Shown: one piece after another, positions 54,560-62,650 of the stretch
How the letters are laid out: each line of letters begins with the position of its first letter
Position numbering within the stretch: the stretch's first letter is position 1
Assembly: GCF_017873715.1 (NCBI RefSeq)
Contig: NZ_JAGGKM010000005.1
Location: 186,001 to 250,000, forward strand
Source of the DNA: Cytobacillus luteolus
Lineage (GTDB): Bacteria; Bacillota; Bacilli; Bacillales; Bacillaceae_L
Direction: 5' to 3'
Length of the DNA stretch: 64,000 nt
Notes under the pieces: model-generated
What the model saw: the letters and a program-made list of their open reading frames with translations, nothing else
What the model was told of the DNA's origin: nothing
Databases searched by the model: none
Made by a program: the position numbers and the translations under genes

Positions 54560-54861
54560 TGTGCACTTCAAAAAGTCAATCTTAAGTTGAAACGGTGTGT
54601 TTGGTGAAGAATTGCTAGGTGCAGTGAACGAGATATACTGAAGTAATTGCAACTATGAGGGGAAATATACGAGTGAATACTTGTATATTAAAGAAAGACA
54701 TATGAAAGGAACCTTCCATATGTAAGGTTTAGAGAAATATGGATTTTAAAATTAAAATTGCTTAAGCTACCTTTTGAGAATGGAAGAGTCCATTCAATAT
54801 AGGAGTAGCTTTTAGTCTTTCTCCTTACATGGATTGAAAGATATTTAGGTGAAGGTACTGG
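54560..54861. repeat. Degenerate IS-derived direct repeat, right copy (R2)
   Basis: Partner of 51934-52245 in the same orientation, so the two copies bracket the serine recombinase genes. It opens with GTGCACTTCAAAAAGTC and ends GGTGAAGGTACTGG, then continues into a longer transposase remnant. Confidence 0.7.
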
Positions 54862-54960
54862 TGTTTTTCCACCTAAACCTTGGTGTGTACGTTCGGTATT
54901 TTAATAGTTATTAATGTATTCACGGAGTACCTTACGTAAATGTAATTTGATTAAGAGGTA
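54780..54960 (-). pseudogene. Integrase-core transposase C-terminal remnant
   Basis: On the minus strand the frame reads LHLRKVLREYINNY, stop, NTERTHQGLGGKTPVPSPKYLS. This is the end of a DDE integrase-core transposase (YN.TR.HQGL pattern) with an in-frame stop. Only the tail remains. Confidence 0.65.
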
Positions 54961-55055
54961 TGACCTGGGTAGGTAATTCACGCTTGATTGTGCCAAAAAG
55001 GAGAACGGGATAGAAAGGAAAAAACCTTGAGATAGTTGACTTTGTATTGGAGTTT

Positions 55056-55268
55056 ATGTATGGAGGGACCAGTAGGTTAGATTTGATACAGCGTATTTAT
55101 ATTGATAATAACTTTGCTAAGATTATTGTTCCAGGAAGAACTAGCGGTAAAACCATACAGATGTCTGACCGTCTACAAGACATGGCTGTGGAGTTTTGTA
55201 ATGTAAAAAACATTAAACAGAGAGTTTTGAAATTGCATAAAGAAGTTCTTCAAGAAATATGGTTATGA
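55056..55268 (+). CDS. Short ORF of doubtful status
   Basis: 70 aa from ATG 55056, with a weak GGAG close upstream. The sequence (YGGTSRLDLIQRIYIDNN ... QRVLKLHKEVLQEIW) matches nothing I recognise. It lies in an IS-remnant region, so it may be a decayed gene end. Confidence 0.25.
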   Translation: MYGGTSRLDLIQRIYIDNNFAKIIVPGRTSGKTIQMSDRLQDMAVEFCNVKNIKQRVLKLHKEVLQEIWL

Positions 55269-55299
55269 ATATGAAATTAATAGTCTACTGATGAGGTCA

Positions 55300-55346
55300 A
55301 ATTAGAGGAACTAGCTTATAAAAACTCTAGTTCCTTATTTTTGAGG
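55300..55346 (+). terminator. Hairpin terminator
   Basis: Stem GGAACTAG / CTAGTTCC followed by TTATTTTT, downstream of the doubtful ORF. Confidence 0.6.
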
Positions 55347-55412
55347 CCTGTTTTCACGAATTCACCACCTCAGTTATAACAAACTTTCATGTATATTGGA
55401 GGGATTTAAAAG

Positions 55413-55544
55413 TTGTATGAGTTGTATTCAATTGATGAAAGTCTTTACTTCCAGATAATTACTTCTAAAAGATTGGGAAGGCAGCGTATTCTATCCTATT
55501 ATGAAATGATACAAGATATACAAACCTCCATTAAAAGCGGCTAA
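55413..55544 (+). CDS. Possible 43-aa small protein
   Basis: A TTG start with GGAGGG ten bases upstream opens a 43-codon frame (YELYSIDESLYFQIITSK ... MIQDIQTSIKSG). The RBS is good; no homology is recognised. It lies between IS remnants and the antisense element at 55600. Confidence 0.3.
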   Translation: MYELYSIDESLYFQIITSKRLGRQRILSYYEMIQDIQTSIKSG

Positions 55545-55599
55545 TAATAGTGGGTGCATGCCCTCCAAATATATAGAAAGCATGGGTATTATATTAAAA

Positions 55600-55692
55600 A
55601 AGAATCAGCCATCAAACGATGACTGACTCTATCAGTTAGGTAAGCACACAAGATATAAACCTTTAATCCATATGCTAGTGTACAATTATATT
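55600..55692 (-). ncRNA. Candidate minus-strand small RNA complementary to the S-layer mRNA 5' end
   Basis: On the minus strand: TATAAT (55685-55690), then ACACTAGCATATGG ... GTGTGCTTACCTAACT, then terminator stem AGTCAGTCATC/GATGGCTGATT and TTTTTT. TGCTTACCTAACT (55634-55646) is complementary to 48811-48823. Same layout as 46361-46460, but here no gene lies upstream on that strand, so it would be an independent transcript of about 80 bases. Confidence 0.45.
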
Positions 55693-55699
55693 TTAAACT

Positions 55700-56140
55700 A
55701 AGCTTGCTTAAATGAATATGTAGAATTTATGGTAAAAGTGGATAAAAATAAACAAATTTAGAAAAGCTGTTATAAGAAGATAATTGGTGTTCAAAAACTA
55801 AATCTAATGAGTAAAGTTCATTTTCCCTATATAATTCAGAAACCACTTCGTACTTTCTCTCAAACTATTAATTCCCGACAAACTAAAAACGAAACGATAA
55901 CTAATAATTTTTTCTATTAATATGTAACCTTTTCTAAACTGTTAACGTCATAAGTATTCAGATAAATTCTCTAAAGTCAAGGGATTTTACCTAAAAAGTT
56001 TTATGAAACTAAGGATAATTGTCAAGTGAATTATTTCTAATATTTACTAAAAAATTACAATTTATCACTGGTTAAATAAACCCTCCATATGGTATTATCT
56101 CATTTGTGAACTTACTATAGTAATAGGAGAGTAGATTAAG
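55700..56140. other. 440-base AT-rich gap
   Basis: Upstream of the SbsC-domain gene at 56141. I see no ORF with an RBS and no convincing full promoter. Confidence 0.4.
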
Positions 56141-57229
56141 ATGAAAAAACAAATCATTGTTTTATCTAGTATGTTGTTATTTCTATTTACTTTAGCATTC
56201 TTACCAGTTGATACAGCTGAAGCTAGTGTAACTGCGGTTGAAAAGTTAGTAAAGCAAGCAGAGGCGAATGGAGCTAAACTGAAAAAGGAAATCTCAGTAG
56301 AATATACAAAAGGGGTAAAGATTCCTGATCAAAAGCTCTATAATGCTACGAAAGATTCATTACATAAGGCAATGGCAGAAGTAAATAAACTGAGTGCATC
56401 TCAAAAGCAAGCATATGAAAAACGTTTAAAGGACAATGTTGAGGTTCACTACATACGTGCACAAGCTTATATAGATGCAATGGTTTCGGGTAATAAGATC
56501 GTAGCAAAAACAAATCAGTTTAATGCTTTATATGCAGATAATCCGTTAACAGATCAAACAGAAGCCGCTTATCATGCGTTAACATCTGAGATCAGAAAAC
56601 AAGCCAAACTTCTATACAGAGTATATGGCAAATCAACGCGTGAAGCAATTCTTGCAAAATACAAAGGCCCAGCAGAAAAAGCTAAAAATGACTCTGCGCT
56701 TGTTATTTCTGCAAAAATGACTTTAGACAAACTGATTACACTAGTTGAGACAGATGCAAATGAAGCATCCATCACAAAGCAGTTAGAGCTATTAGACGGG
56801 TTTTTAAACAAAATTAAAAATCAACTTGTTGTTTCAGCAATTAACGATCTATTATCAGAGTATTTCTTTACAGAAGAAGAAATGGCAGTTTTCGAATTAA
56901 TTGAACGTAATGTAGATGTTTTTAATAATGAAGACGTTGACGGATACATGGCTGACTTGGCTTCTGATTATCCAAATTTAGCACAGACTAAAGCAACAAT
57001 TGAAGGAACCTTTGCTATGTATGATTTACTAGCAGAGTTATTTGAAATAGACATTCTTGAAATAACTGAAGATACAGCCTCGGTTCGCATTGTGCTACAG
57101 ACTACTTCATTAGTAGAATCAGATTTTAAAGACAATGTTGTTGAATTTGTTCAAGTAGTAAAGAAAGAAAATGGTAAATGGGTATTAACTGATCAAGTTG
57201 AGATTCTTGCAATTGAATATTTGGAATAA
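56141..57229 (+). CDS. Secreted SbsC-N-domain protein with NTF2-like C-terminus
   Basis: 362 aa, paralogue of the protein at 40836. Signal peptide ending AEA (about 28). The SbsC-type domain (about 30-210) has AQAYIDAMVSGNKI and AYHALTSEIRKQAKLLYRVYGKSTREAILAKYK. The C-terminal NTF2-like part (about 250-362) has FELIERNVDVFNNEDVDGYMADLASDYP and ENGKWVLTDQVEIL. Probably wall-polymer bound, displaying a small binding or catalytic cone. RBS ATAGGAGAG before ATG. Confidence 0.75.
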   Translation: MKKQIIVLSSMLLFLFTLAFLPVDTAEASVTAVEKLVKQAEANGAKLKKEISVEYTKGVKIPDQKLYNATKDSLHKAMAEVNKLSASQKQAYEKRLKDNVEVHYIRAQAYIDAMVSGNKIVAKTNQFNALYADNPLTDQTEAAYHALTSEIRKQAKLLYRVYGKSTREAILAKYKGPAEKAKNDSALVISAKMTLDKLITLVETDANEASITKQLELLDGFLNKIKNQLVVSAINDLLSEYFFTEEEMAVFELIERNVDVFNNEDVDGYMADLASDYPNLAQTKATIEGTFAMYDLLAELFEIDILEITEDTASVRIVLQTTSLVESDFKDNVVEFVQVVKKENGKWVLTDQVEILAIEYLE

Positions 57230-57235
57230 GTTAGA

Positions 57236-57270
57236 GAAGAACTTGCCAGAAGGCAGGTTCTTTCTTTTTA
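57236..57270 (+). terminator. Terminator of the SbsC-N/NTF2 paralogue
   Basis: Stem AAGAACTTGCC / GGCAGGTTCTT followed by TCTTTTT. Confidence 0.8.
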
Positions 57271-57339
57271 GCCCTATTTAACATAAAGTTTGTATGTTTT
57301 TTAAAGGAAATTCAAACCTTATGAGTAAGGAGGTTGAAC

Positions 57340-59055
57340 ATGTTCCTATCTCATAAAGTAACTGAATTAGAAGAAGAAACAATTGTTACGTTATATTTAG
57401 ATCCACAACTTACGGAATATGCAGATGAATTTTCAGCTAAAAAAGAAGAGCAGAGTTTTAAATATAGTGTTTTTCAATATGTACAGACCCATTTACCGTC
57501 GGTTAAAGCAACTGCAATCCGAGTTATGGCGGGTTCTATTTTAGTAACAGTTATTCCATTTTCCACAGATAAAGTTTCAGCTAATGAACCAACTGCAACA
57601 GCTGTTAATGTTAACGCTGCAACTACATATATAGTCAAACCGGGGGATTCATTATATTTAATCAGTAAGCAACTTGGTATATCAGTTGACTCGTTGAAAC
57701 AGGCAAACAACTTAACAAGCGACATAATCCATGTGGGACAAGTGTTAAAAGTTCCAACTGTTGGCCAAAAATCATCTGACACTTCGGTCGTTCTCAAAGG
57801 ACCTAAAGGAGAAATTGGTTATGTGAAAGTCGTTAAACGTATTAATCTATGGAAAAGGGATGTTAACGGTAAACTTGAATTTGTACGAGTACTAAATCCG
57901 GGTGAACGATACCGTGTTTATGGTGAAGACCAGAAGTATGGTGGACAGTATGATGTAGGTGCCCGGCACTACATAACCAAAATGGCAGGCTACATAGAGT
58001 TTGAGGGTGTTTCAAATACAGTAGTGAAAGAACCAACTCAAACAAGTTTGCCTACTCCTGATACTGATGTGAGAGGACCACGTGGGGAAATTGGTCATAT
58101 TCATATTAAAAAACGAATTAATCTCTGGAAGCGTGTAAATGGGAAACTTGAGTATGTGAGGGTACTAAATCCCGGAGAGGTGTATCGCGTATACCGGATG
58201 GATGATCGTTTTGGGGGCCAGTTTGATGTTGGAAGCAATCACTTTATTACAAATATGAGTGGTTTTGTTGATTTTCGTCCGTTACAACCAGTTACTCAGG
58301 AAACAGTCGGAAGCTTTTACACAGTACAAACTAATGATACGCTCTCTGGCATCGCTCTAAAATTTAAAACGTCTGTACAGAAGATAAAAGAGCTGAATGG
58401 ATTGACTACGGATACTATATTCGTGGGGCAAAGGCTGAAAATTGAGGGGGATGTGCCTTCACTTACAAGCAAGACGTATATCTCACATACTGTTAGCCAG
58501 GGAGACACAATTTGGGGCTTGTCAGTTAAGTATGGAATCCCACAAAGTGAATTATTAAAGGATAACAGCTTAACAACGCAGTCTGTCCTTCGAATTGGAC
58601 AACAGCTTCGTATCCCACAATATCAAATAGCCGTAAAAGAAACACCAACCCTAAATCACGGAGAATATGTAGATTGGTGGACTGAGGCTCAGTATCTTTT
58701 TCCAATAGGAGCGGTTGCAACCGTTACTGATTTTCAAACAGGAGTATCTTTTAAAGTGAAAAGAACCATTGGTGCAAACCATGCCGATTGTGAGCCTTTA
58801 ACAGCTACCGACACCGAGATTGCAAAAGGGCTCTGGGGAGGATTTAGCTGGAAAGAACGAGCAGTTGTTGTAGATGTAAATGGACGGAAATTAGCAGCCT
58901 CGATGAGCTTTATGCCACATGATGTGCAATATATTACTAATAATAACTTTAATGGACACTTTGATATCCACTTTAATAACAGTACAAGGCACATTGATGG
59001 AAAAATTGATGTGGCTCATCAAGAACAAATAAGAATAGCTGCAGGATCTAGTTGA
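57340..59055 (+). CDS. LysM wall protein with two shared modules and a conserved C-terminal domain
   Basis: 571 aa from ATG 57340 with AAGGAGG six bases upstream. N-domain (about 1-75) shared with the 80-aa protein at 36587, including a hydrophobic VMAGSILVTVIPF segment. Then LysM 1 (YIVKPGDSLYLISKQLG), two copies of the 85-residue module (INLWKRDVNGKLEFVRVLNPGERYRVYGED; INLWKRVNGKLEYVRVLNPGEVYRVYRMD), LysM 2 (YTVQTNDTLSGIALKF) and LysM 3 (HTVSQGDTIWGLSVKYG). The C-terminal domain has NHADCEP and GHFDIHFNNSTRH, which look like a metal site, so a wall hydrolase role is possible. Not named by me. Confidence 0.82.
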   Translation: MFLSHKVTELEEETIVTLYLDPQLTEYADEFSAKKEEQSFKYSVFQYVQTHLPSVKATAIRVMAGSILVTVIPFSTDKVSANEPTATAVNVNAATTYIVKPGDSLYLISKQLGISVDSLKQANNLTSDIIHVGQVLKVPTVGQKSSDTSVVLKGPKGEIGYVKVVKRINLWKRDVNGKLEFVRVLNPGERYRVYGEDQKYGGQYDVGARHYITKMAGYIEFEGVSNTVVKEPTQTSLPTPDTDVRGPRGEIGHIHIKKRINLWKRVNGKLEYVRVLNPGEVYRVYRMDDRFGGQFDVGSNHFITNMSGFVDFRPLQPVTQETVGSFYTVQTNDTLSGIALKFKTSVQKIKELNGLTTDTIFVGQRLKIEGDVPSLTSKTYISHTVSQGDTIWGLSVKYGIPQSELLKDNSLTTQSVLRIGQQLRIPQYQIAVKETPTLNHGEYVDWWTEAQYLFPIGAVATVTDFQTGVSFKVKRTIGANHADCEPLTATDTEIAKGLWGGFSWKERAVVVDVNGRKLAASMSFMPHDVQYITNNNFNGHFDIHFNNSTRHIDGKIDVAHQEQIRIAAGSS

Positions 59056-59060
59056 AATGG

Positions 59061-59095
59061 TTAGTGTCAGACTATAGTCTGACACTTTTCTTTTA
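59061..59095 (+). terminator. Terminator of the LysM gene
   Basis: Stem AGTGTCAGAC / GTCTGACACT and TTTTC. Confidence 0.85.
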
Positions 59096-59173
59096 GGTCA
59101 AAAGATGTTTTTTGAGTAAATTTGGTAAAAACTAGCGAAAAAGGTTTAATATTGTCATATAATAATAGATAGA

Positions 59174-59200
59174 GAGACAGAGACAGAGACAGAGACAGAG
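59174..59200 (+). repeat. Hexanucleotide microsatellite (GAGACA)4GAG in a 5' leader
   Basis: 27 bases of perfect GAGACA repeat, 11 bases after a TATAAT (59158-59163) and 30 bases before the next ATG, hence inside the probable 5' UTR. Slippage would change leader length by six bases. Confidence 0.8.
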
Positions 59201-59229
59201 GAAATTTTACATAAGGGAGAGGAAGCATC

Positions 59230-61695
59230 ATGTGGAGAAAGATAGTCGTTAGTTTAATGATTGTAGGACTTTTAATTGGAACACCTACAATCTCCCAAGC
59301 GGCACATGTTAAAGGTGTTTATTGGGATGGATTGTTAATGGTTAAAGGACAAGTAGGGAAAGTTAAAGTCATTAAACCTATAAATCTATGGCAACGTGTT
59401 GGTGACAAATTAGTATTTTCAAGAATCTTAAAACCAGGTGAACAATATCGTGTATATCGATATGATAACAAGTTTGGTGGACAATATGGTTTAGGTGGCG
59501 GTTATTACATAACCAATATGGCTGGGTTTATAGAATATAAAACCCCTTCAAAACGAAAGTTAGCTGAACTAGAGGCGTTATACCCTACAATGCCTGGAAA
59601 AGTGACATTATCAAATGGTGAAGTGACTTCTCAACTATCGAAAAAGGTTGCTCCAGGTGTGACTGAAACATCATTAGCAGTGAATCATTCACGAGGTAAA
59701 CAACAAATTCATGTGTTAGACTTTAATCCATCTATTCAAAATATGAGCATGCAAACTTCATTAGCTAAAGGACAGTTATTTGGATTAGAAACCGTCAGTA
59801 GTCAAGCAAAAAATAACAGTAGTACAGCACACACAGTTATTGGTGGGGTAAACGGCGACTATTTTGATAGCAATGGTACCCCAATTGATTTGATGATGCA
59901 AAATGGTGAGATTTTGGCAACGAGTCGTACTCCACTAGATCAATTGGCTGTTTTTGGCGTGAAAGCGAATGGTTACGGAATCATTGGAAGTCCGGAAGTA
60001 TCCCTTAATGTTAGTATTAATGGACAAACTACTTATAAAATAGATTCAATTAATCGGATCAGAAGTGCAAATCATTTAGTCGTGTACACACCTCATTTTT
60101 CAACTACAACAAGAACCAACCAACTAGGTACTGAGGTTATTTTAACCAATTTATCAGGTAGTATTAGTGGTAATGGGAAATTAACAGGAACTGTAGCTGA
60201 AGTTCAAATTGGTAAAGGTAGTGCAGCCCTTTCGAGTGGACAAGTCATTCTTTCTGGACACCATCTTGCTAGTGATTATTTAAAGACGGCAAAGCCTGGT
60301 GATCAAATTGAAATTTCATCTTCTTTTACAGACCCAAAATGGCATGATGTGAAGGAAGCAATTGGTGGCAGATATAGACTTGTTAGTAATGGAAATGTTG
60401 TAAAGTGGGATATAACAGGAGCTCATCCGAGAACTGCGATCGGCATTAAAAGGGATGGGAAAATCTTCACACTTGTTGTGGACGGAAGAAGCACAACAAG
60501 TGTTGGGATGACATTATCTGAGCTTGCGGTTTTGATGAAGGATCTTGGAGCAGTTGATGCAATGACGTTTGATGGTGGTGGGTCATCAACTCTTGTTGCA
60601 CGTCAAGCTGGTGAACAGAATGTGAGTGTCGTTAACAAACCATCAGATGGATTTGAGCGTTCTGTAGCGAATTCCTTACTTTTCATTAGTAAGTGGGCAG
60701 TTGGACCACTTCATGAATTAATCGTAAACCCTAGTGAGGTAACCCTATTTGCAGGTGCAACCTATAATAATCTTAATCTATCAGTGAAAGGTGTAGATGT
60801 TTCGTATAATCCAGTTGCTCTATCGAATCCAGCAACAATTACATCTCCTGTATTTGCATCGGTAACAAATGGAATTTATAAAATAGTAGATACGCCAACA
60901 GAGGCTCAAATTACGGCAAAGTCTGGTTCAATAACTAATACAGTCAAAGCTAAAGTTGTGAACACACTAGAGAAAATTGATTTTAAACAACCAGATATTA
61001 TGATAAATAAAAATGAAACAATTACATTAACGCCAAACGGAATAGTTGGCGGCAAAGTAATCGTAACTGACCCAACTATTTATATATGGAATGTTAGTAA
61101 TAACATTGGTACAGTAAGTAAAACTGGTGTCTTTACGGCTGGAACAAAGGATGGTATTGGTACGATTACAGCTACTGCTGGTGGCGTGACGTCTACAATC
61201 AATGTTACAGTTGGTGTGCCTGAAAATGTAGTATTAGCTGATTTTGAAAAAGGTATTGGTAATTGGACGGCTTCTGGTGCGCGCTATAACACTGCAACAA
61301 TTGAATTAGCAACCGACCAGGTGAAATTTGGCGTTCATTCTTTAAAAATTAACTATGATTTCACAGGGACATCGGGTACATCAGGTGTCTATGCAGGTCC
61401 ATCTCAAGCAATTGCTATAAGTGGACAGCCTAAGAAGATTGGAATGTGGGTTTACGGTGATGGCCAGGGGCACTGGCTACGATCACAATTACGAGATAAA
61501 AATGGCCAAGAGGTTCATCTTGATTTTACAAAAAATCTAGATTGGGTTGGTTGGAAGTATGTTGAGGCAGTGGTTCCTACAACTGTTGCTTACCCAGTAA
61601 GTTTGGAAATGCCTGTAAGATACATGGAAACAAACGACGCAAATAAAAACGCTGGTACAATTTATATTGACCATATTCAAGCCATTTATAAATAA
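59230..61695 (+). CDS. Secreted phosphodiester glycosidase-domain protein with N-terminal wall-type module
   Basis: 821 aa. Signal peptide ending SQA (about 27). Shared module at about 33-115 (YWDGLLMVKGQVGKVKVIKPINLWQR ... GEQYRVYRYDNKFGGQYGLGGGYY). Then a NAGPA-type (phosphodiester glycosidase, DUF2233) domain, about 165-480: GGVNGDYFDSNGTPIDLMMQNGE, HPRTAIGIKRDGK, VVDGRS, MTFDGGGSSTLV. Ig-like domains follow, and a final beta-sandwich resembling a carbohydrate-binding module (ADFEKGIGNWTASG). Wall teichoic acid or GlcNAc phosphodiesters are plausible substrates. RBS AAGGGAGAGG. Confidence 0.87.
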   Translation: MWRKIVVSLMIVGLLIGTPTISQAAHVKGVYWDGLLMVKGQVGKVKVIKPINLWQRVGDKLVFSRILKPGEQYRVYRYDNKFGGQYGLGGGYYITNMAGFIEYKTPSKRKLAELEALYPTMPGKVTLSNGEVTSQLSKKVAPGVTETSLAVNHSRGKQQIHVLDFNPSIQNMSMQTSLAKGQLFGLETVSSQAKNNSSTAHTVIGGVNGDYFDSNGTPIDLMMQNGEILATSRTPLDQLAVFGVKANGYGIIGSPEVSLNVSINGQTTYKIDSINRIRSANHLVVYTPHFSTTTRTNQLGTEVILTNLSGSISGNGKLTGTVAEVQIGKGSAALSSGQVILSGHHLASDYLKTAKPGDQIEISSSFTDPKWHDVKEAIGGRYRLVSNGNVVKWDITGAHPRTAIGIKRDGKIFTLVVDGRSTTSVGMTLSELAVLMKDLGAVDAMTFDGGGSSTLVARQAGEQNVSVVNKPSDGFERSVANSLLFISKWAVGPLHELIVNPSEVTLFAGATYNNLNLSVKGVDVSYNPVALSNPATITSPVFASVTNGIYKIVDTPTEAQITAKSGSITNTVKAKVVNTLEKIDFKQPDIMINKNETITLTPNGIVGGKVIVTDPTIYIWNVSNNIGTVSKTGVFTAGTKDGIGTITATAGGVTSTINVTVGVPENVVLADFEKGIGNWTASGARYNTATIELATDQVKFGVHSLKINYDFTGTSGTSGVYAGPSQAIAISGQPKKIGMWVYGDGQGHWLRSQLRDKNGQEVHLDFTKNLDWVGWKYVEAVVPTTVAYPVSLEMPVRYMETNDANKNAGTIYIDHIQAIYK

Positions 61696-61701
61696 ACATT
61701 T

Positions 61702-61733
61702 GAGGGGCATTTATCAAAAATGCCCCTTTTTCG
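61702..61733 (+). terminator. Terminator of the glycosidase gene
   Basis: Stem GGGGCATTT / AAATGCCCC followed by TTTTT. Confidence 0.85.
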
Positions 61734-61938
61734 GATTGATTTACTGACTTTTCTAAAAAATTTACACAAGAATATTTGATTTGTATAAAAAGTTATGGTA
61801 CGCTAAAAAATGCAGTACGCTAAAATTGACGAACTATGTAGATACCTGTTTGTATATAAACGTAAATAATGTTTAATATTACATTACTATAGAATTTAAA
61901 AACTTTTGAGCCTTGCCTTTTTTACTGGAGGGATGATC

Positions 61939-62355
61939 ATGTCTAAAAAAAATCAGAATACGAAAATCAATGAAATAACTAGTAATCTTAAGGAGAACCC
62001 TCCTACCATCATTGGAGGCTATAAAAGACAGGGATGGGCAGTTAAAGCACTAGAAAAAACAAGCAACGCTGATTTAGAAATCGAAAAAGGCGGTTTAGTT
62101 ACTGCAAAGGCGATTTTAGAAGCAAAGGATGGCACTTTTTATCCTGCCTTTCTTTCAATAAATACAAAACAAAAAGGTCAAATCGTTGATGCGTTTTTCT
62201 TATCGGAAAACGACGACCAGTTTGATCTCATTCCGTTACAGATTGCACAAGAGTTTATTGGAAAAGATTCATCTGATTTAATGCCATTTAGATATAAGAC
62301 ACTTGAGAAAATTGAAGGTGATCAGTTCCAAGTAAACTGGCCTGATTTTTCATAG
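61939..62355 (+). CDS. Conserved-looking cytosolic protein of unknown function
   Basis: 138 aa from ATG 61939 with GGAGG seven bases upstream; an earlier TTG has no RBS. No signal or membrane segment. The pattern GGYKRQGWAVKALEKT ... FYPAFLSINTKQKGQIVDAFFLSENDDQFDLIPLQ suggests a small alpha/beta domain. No family recognised. It ends in its own terminator. Confidence 0.7.
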   Translation: MSKKNQNTKINEITSNLKENPPTIIGGYKRQGWAVKALEKTSNADLEIEKGGLVTAKAILEAKDGTFYPAFLSINTKQKGQIVDAFFLSENDDQFDLIPLQIAQEFIGKDSSDLMPFRYKTLEKIEGDQFQVNWPDFS

Positions 62356-62363
62356 TGGTGTGA

Positions 62364-62393
62364 CAAAGACGCTTTTGGAAGCGTCTTTTTGTG
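62364..62393 (+). terminator. Terminator after the 138-aa protein gene
   Basis: Stem AAGACGCTT / AAGCGTCTT and TTTTG. Confidence 0.8.
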
Positions 62394-62444
62394 TGGAATT
62401 ATTGATGAGGAGATGATCGTTGTGAATAAGTGTAAGGCTGGTAT

Positions 62445-62560
62445 GTCGGTTGAGGCCGAAAAAAAATGAGTTAATGTCGATAAATCGATGGACGGGCCGA
62501 AAAAGAAGGAGAACAGGCCGATAAATCTAAGAAGAGACCGAAAAAAAACTTCATTCACTA
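62445..62560. repeat. Short GCCGA(A/T)AA tandem repeat
   Basis: GGCCGAAAAAAAATGAG, GTCGATAAATCG, GGGCCGAAAAAGAAGG, AGGCCGATAAATC and GACCGAAAAAAAAC recur at about 20-base steps. It recalls the ATCGGC array at 44.7 kb read on the other strand. Confidence 0.6.
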
Positions 62561-62650
62561 TAACCCCATGGTAAAACTTAGCCTCCACCAGCAGGATTTT
62601 CCCCTGAACTAGTCGAATACAAACTAAAAATAAAGAAAGGAAGTATACTT

